A stretch of 7,841 nt of DNA from Actinomycetes bacterium. Its GTDB lineage: Bacteria; Actinomycetota; Acidimicrobiia; Spongiisociales; UBA5794. Position numbers and translations under genes: made by a program. The notes below the pieces were generated by a model. The model had not been told where the DNA came from. It did not search any database and saw only the letters and a program-made list of their open reading frames with translations. Shown in pieces: positions 6,825 through 7,841 of the stretch; within the stretch, counting starts at the first letter, position 1, and the number at the start of each line of letters is the position of its first letter. The stretch spans positions 1 through 7,841 of the forward strand of contig JAMBLH010000114.1 of the NCBI GenBank assembly GCA_023336875.1, read 5' to 3'.

Positions 6825-7805
6825 ATGGGTTGGTACGCAGTCACAGGTCCGAAGAACGCAGGACCGTCCGAACACGAGCGAATGTTGACACGGGCTGGGG
6901 AGATCCTCACCGACACCGGCATCGAAACATACACGCGTATCGATGTGCCCCAGAAGGGGACCGGATCATCTGAGGACGGTGGCTCGATGCGCGACACCGT
7001 CCTTCCGATCGTGCCAGCACTCCAATCTGGATCACTCTTCGGTGGCATGACCGGGGTGCTTGTGAACGATGCCAACCATCTGCTCAAGGCGGAGGCGGAT
7101 ACGATTGCGGAGCTACTCACGACCGCCAACCCTGATGAGGCAGTGGCAGTGTTCGTTTCACCAGGAGCGTTGCCGCCTTCCATCCGCGACCTCGCCAAAG
7201 CCTCCGGTGGTATCGAGACAATCAGGGCGTTCAACGAGAGGGACGCTACATCGTGGCTTTCGGATGAGGCAAAGTCGAGGGGTCTTCGAATCGATCAGGC
7301 TGCCAGGAGCGAGATGCTCAATCACTTCGGCTCGAATACCTCGGCCATGGCAAGGGCCCTCGACCAGCTTGCGGTCGGCGGCTCCACGATCGTCGCCGAG
7401 GATGTGAAGAACCGGTTCACGAATCGGCCAGATGAACCCATGTGGTTCCTCGGCGATGCGATCATGTCCGGCAACCAGGGCGAGGCGTTGAGAAGGCTCT
7501 CCGACTTCCTCGAGCACCAGCATCCGCTGATCCTTCTTTCGTACCTGGAGGGTGTCGTTCGCCGACGGTCGCTTGCTGCGATTGCCCCGGACTACGACAC
7601 GTTTGCGGACTGGTCCGGAGCCAACCCGAGTTCATATGCGACCAAGAAGGTGTGGCAGTCGAAGAACAGATCATCTGCCGAGGGTCTGGCCAGCTCTGTC
7701 CGAGCGCTCGCCAAGGCCGATCTCACACTAAAAACCCAACCTGAAGCCACGCACCGGGTAACGCTTGAGCGATTGACGGTCGCGATGTGCCGCTGGATGG
7801 GGTAG
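6825..7805 (+). CDS. holA: DNA polymerase III subunit delta
   Basis: HolA is the clamp-loader subunit that opens the sliding clamp ring so it can be placed on primed DNA. The protein has 326 residues, a normal length. Family features seen: the segment LPIVPALQSGSLFGG followed by VLVNDANHLL (60-87), equivalent to the clamp-contacting first domain; AVAVFVSPGALPPSIRDLAK (106-125); a wing of helices with W144 and SRGLRIDQAARSEML (151-165); and the C-terminal collar domain (about 208-326) with FLGDAIMSGNQGEALRRL (208-225) and ADLTLKT (298-304). The start is well fixed: an in-frame TGA at 6819-6821 lies just before ATG 6825. Sequence similarity within this family is low, so I rely on the pattern plus position directly after comEC, its usual place in actinobacteria. 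No terminator is visible before the window ends. Confidence 0.92.
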   Translation: MGWYAVTGPKNAGPSEHERMLTRAGEILTDTGIETYTRIDVPQKGTGSSEDGGSMRDTVLPIVPALQSGSLFGGMTGVLVNDANHLLKAEADTIAELLTTANPDEAVAVFVSPGALPPSIRDLAKASGGIETIRAFNERDATSWLSDEAKSRGLRIDQAARSEMLNHFGSNTSAMARALDQLAVGGSTIVAEDVKNRFTNRPDEPMWFLGDAIMSGNQGEALRRLSDFLEHQHPLILLSYLEGVVRRRSLAAIAPDYDTFADWSGANPSSYATKKVWQSKNRSSAEGLASSVRALAKADLTLKTQPEATHRVTLERLTVAMCRWMG

Positions 7806-7807
7806 GA

Positions 7808-7841
7808 ACGACAGACGACAGACGACAGACGACAGACGACA
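7808..7841 (+). repeat. Perfect 7-bp tandem repeat at the window edge
   Basis: The unit ACGACAG is repeated four times without error, followed by six bases of a fifth copy, starting two bases after the holA stop codon and running to the last base. All copies are identical. Because 7 is not a multiple of 3 and the repeat lies after a stop, it is not coding here. The true length of the array is unknown since the window cuts it. It may be why an assembly ended here. Confidence 0.93.

Overview
The window looks like a GC-rich actinobacterial chromosome segment, carried on one strand throughout. The evidence is the order leuS, then comEA, comEC and holA, which is a familiar arrangement in Actinomycetota; a leucyl-tRNA synthetase with the extra segment seen in actinobacterial enzymes; frequent GTG starts; and strong C/G preference at third codon positions. 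I lean towards a deep-branching, possibly uncultured actinobacterium such as Acidimicrobiia, but that is inference, not something the sequence proves.

Layout: 1-90 is probably the last codons of an unidentified upstream gene. 157-2892 is leuS, complete. Translationally coupled to it by 4-base GTGA overlaps are a small HExxH protein resembling the DUF4157 family (2889-3281) and a CPBP-type intramembrane glutamic protease (3278-4066). After a short gap with a possible promoter come comEA (4127-4687) and comEC (4684-6792), also joined by a GTGA overlap. A 32-base gap with a -10-like hexamer leads to holA (6825-7805). The window ends in a perfect 7-bp tandem repeat (7808-7841), which probably explains why the sequence stops there. 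The rpsT gene often found next to holA is not in view.

How the genes work together: leuS charges tRNA-Leu. comEA and comEC encode the surface DNA receptor and inner-membrane channel of natural transformation. holA encodes the clamp-loader delta subunit of the replicase. The two protease-like genes have no obvious link to these tasks, yet their start codons are fused to the end of leuS, so they are probably made from the same message.

Most of the window is ordinary housekeeping DNA. The points deserving a second look are the coupled leuS / HELVH protein / CPBP protease arrangement, a candidate leaderless start for holA, substitutions at two conserved LeuRS motifs, and the terminal tandem repeat. 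I found no RNA genes, CRISPR arrays, insertion sequences or integrated elements.
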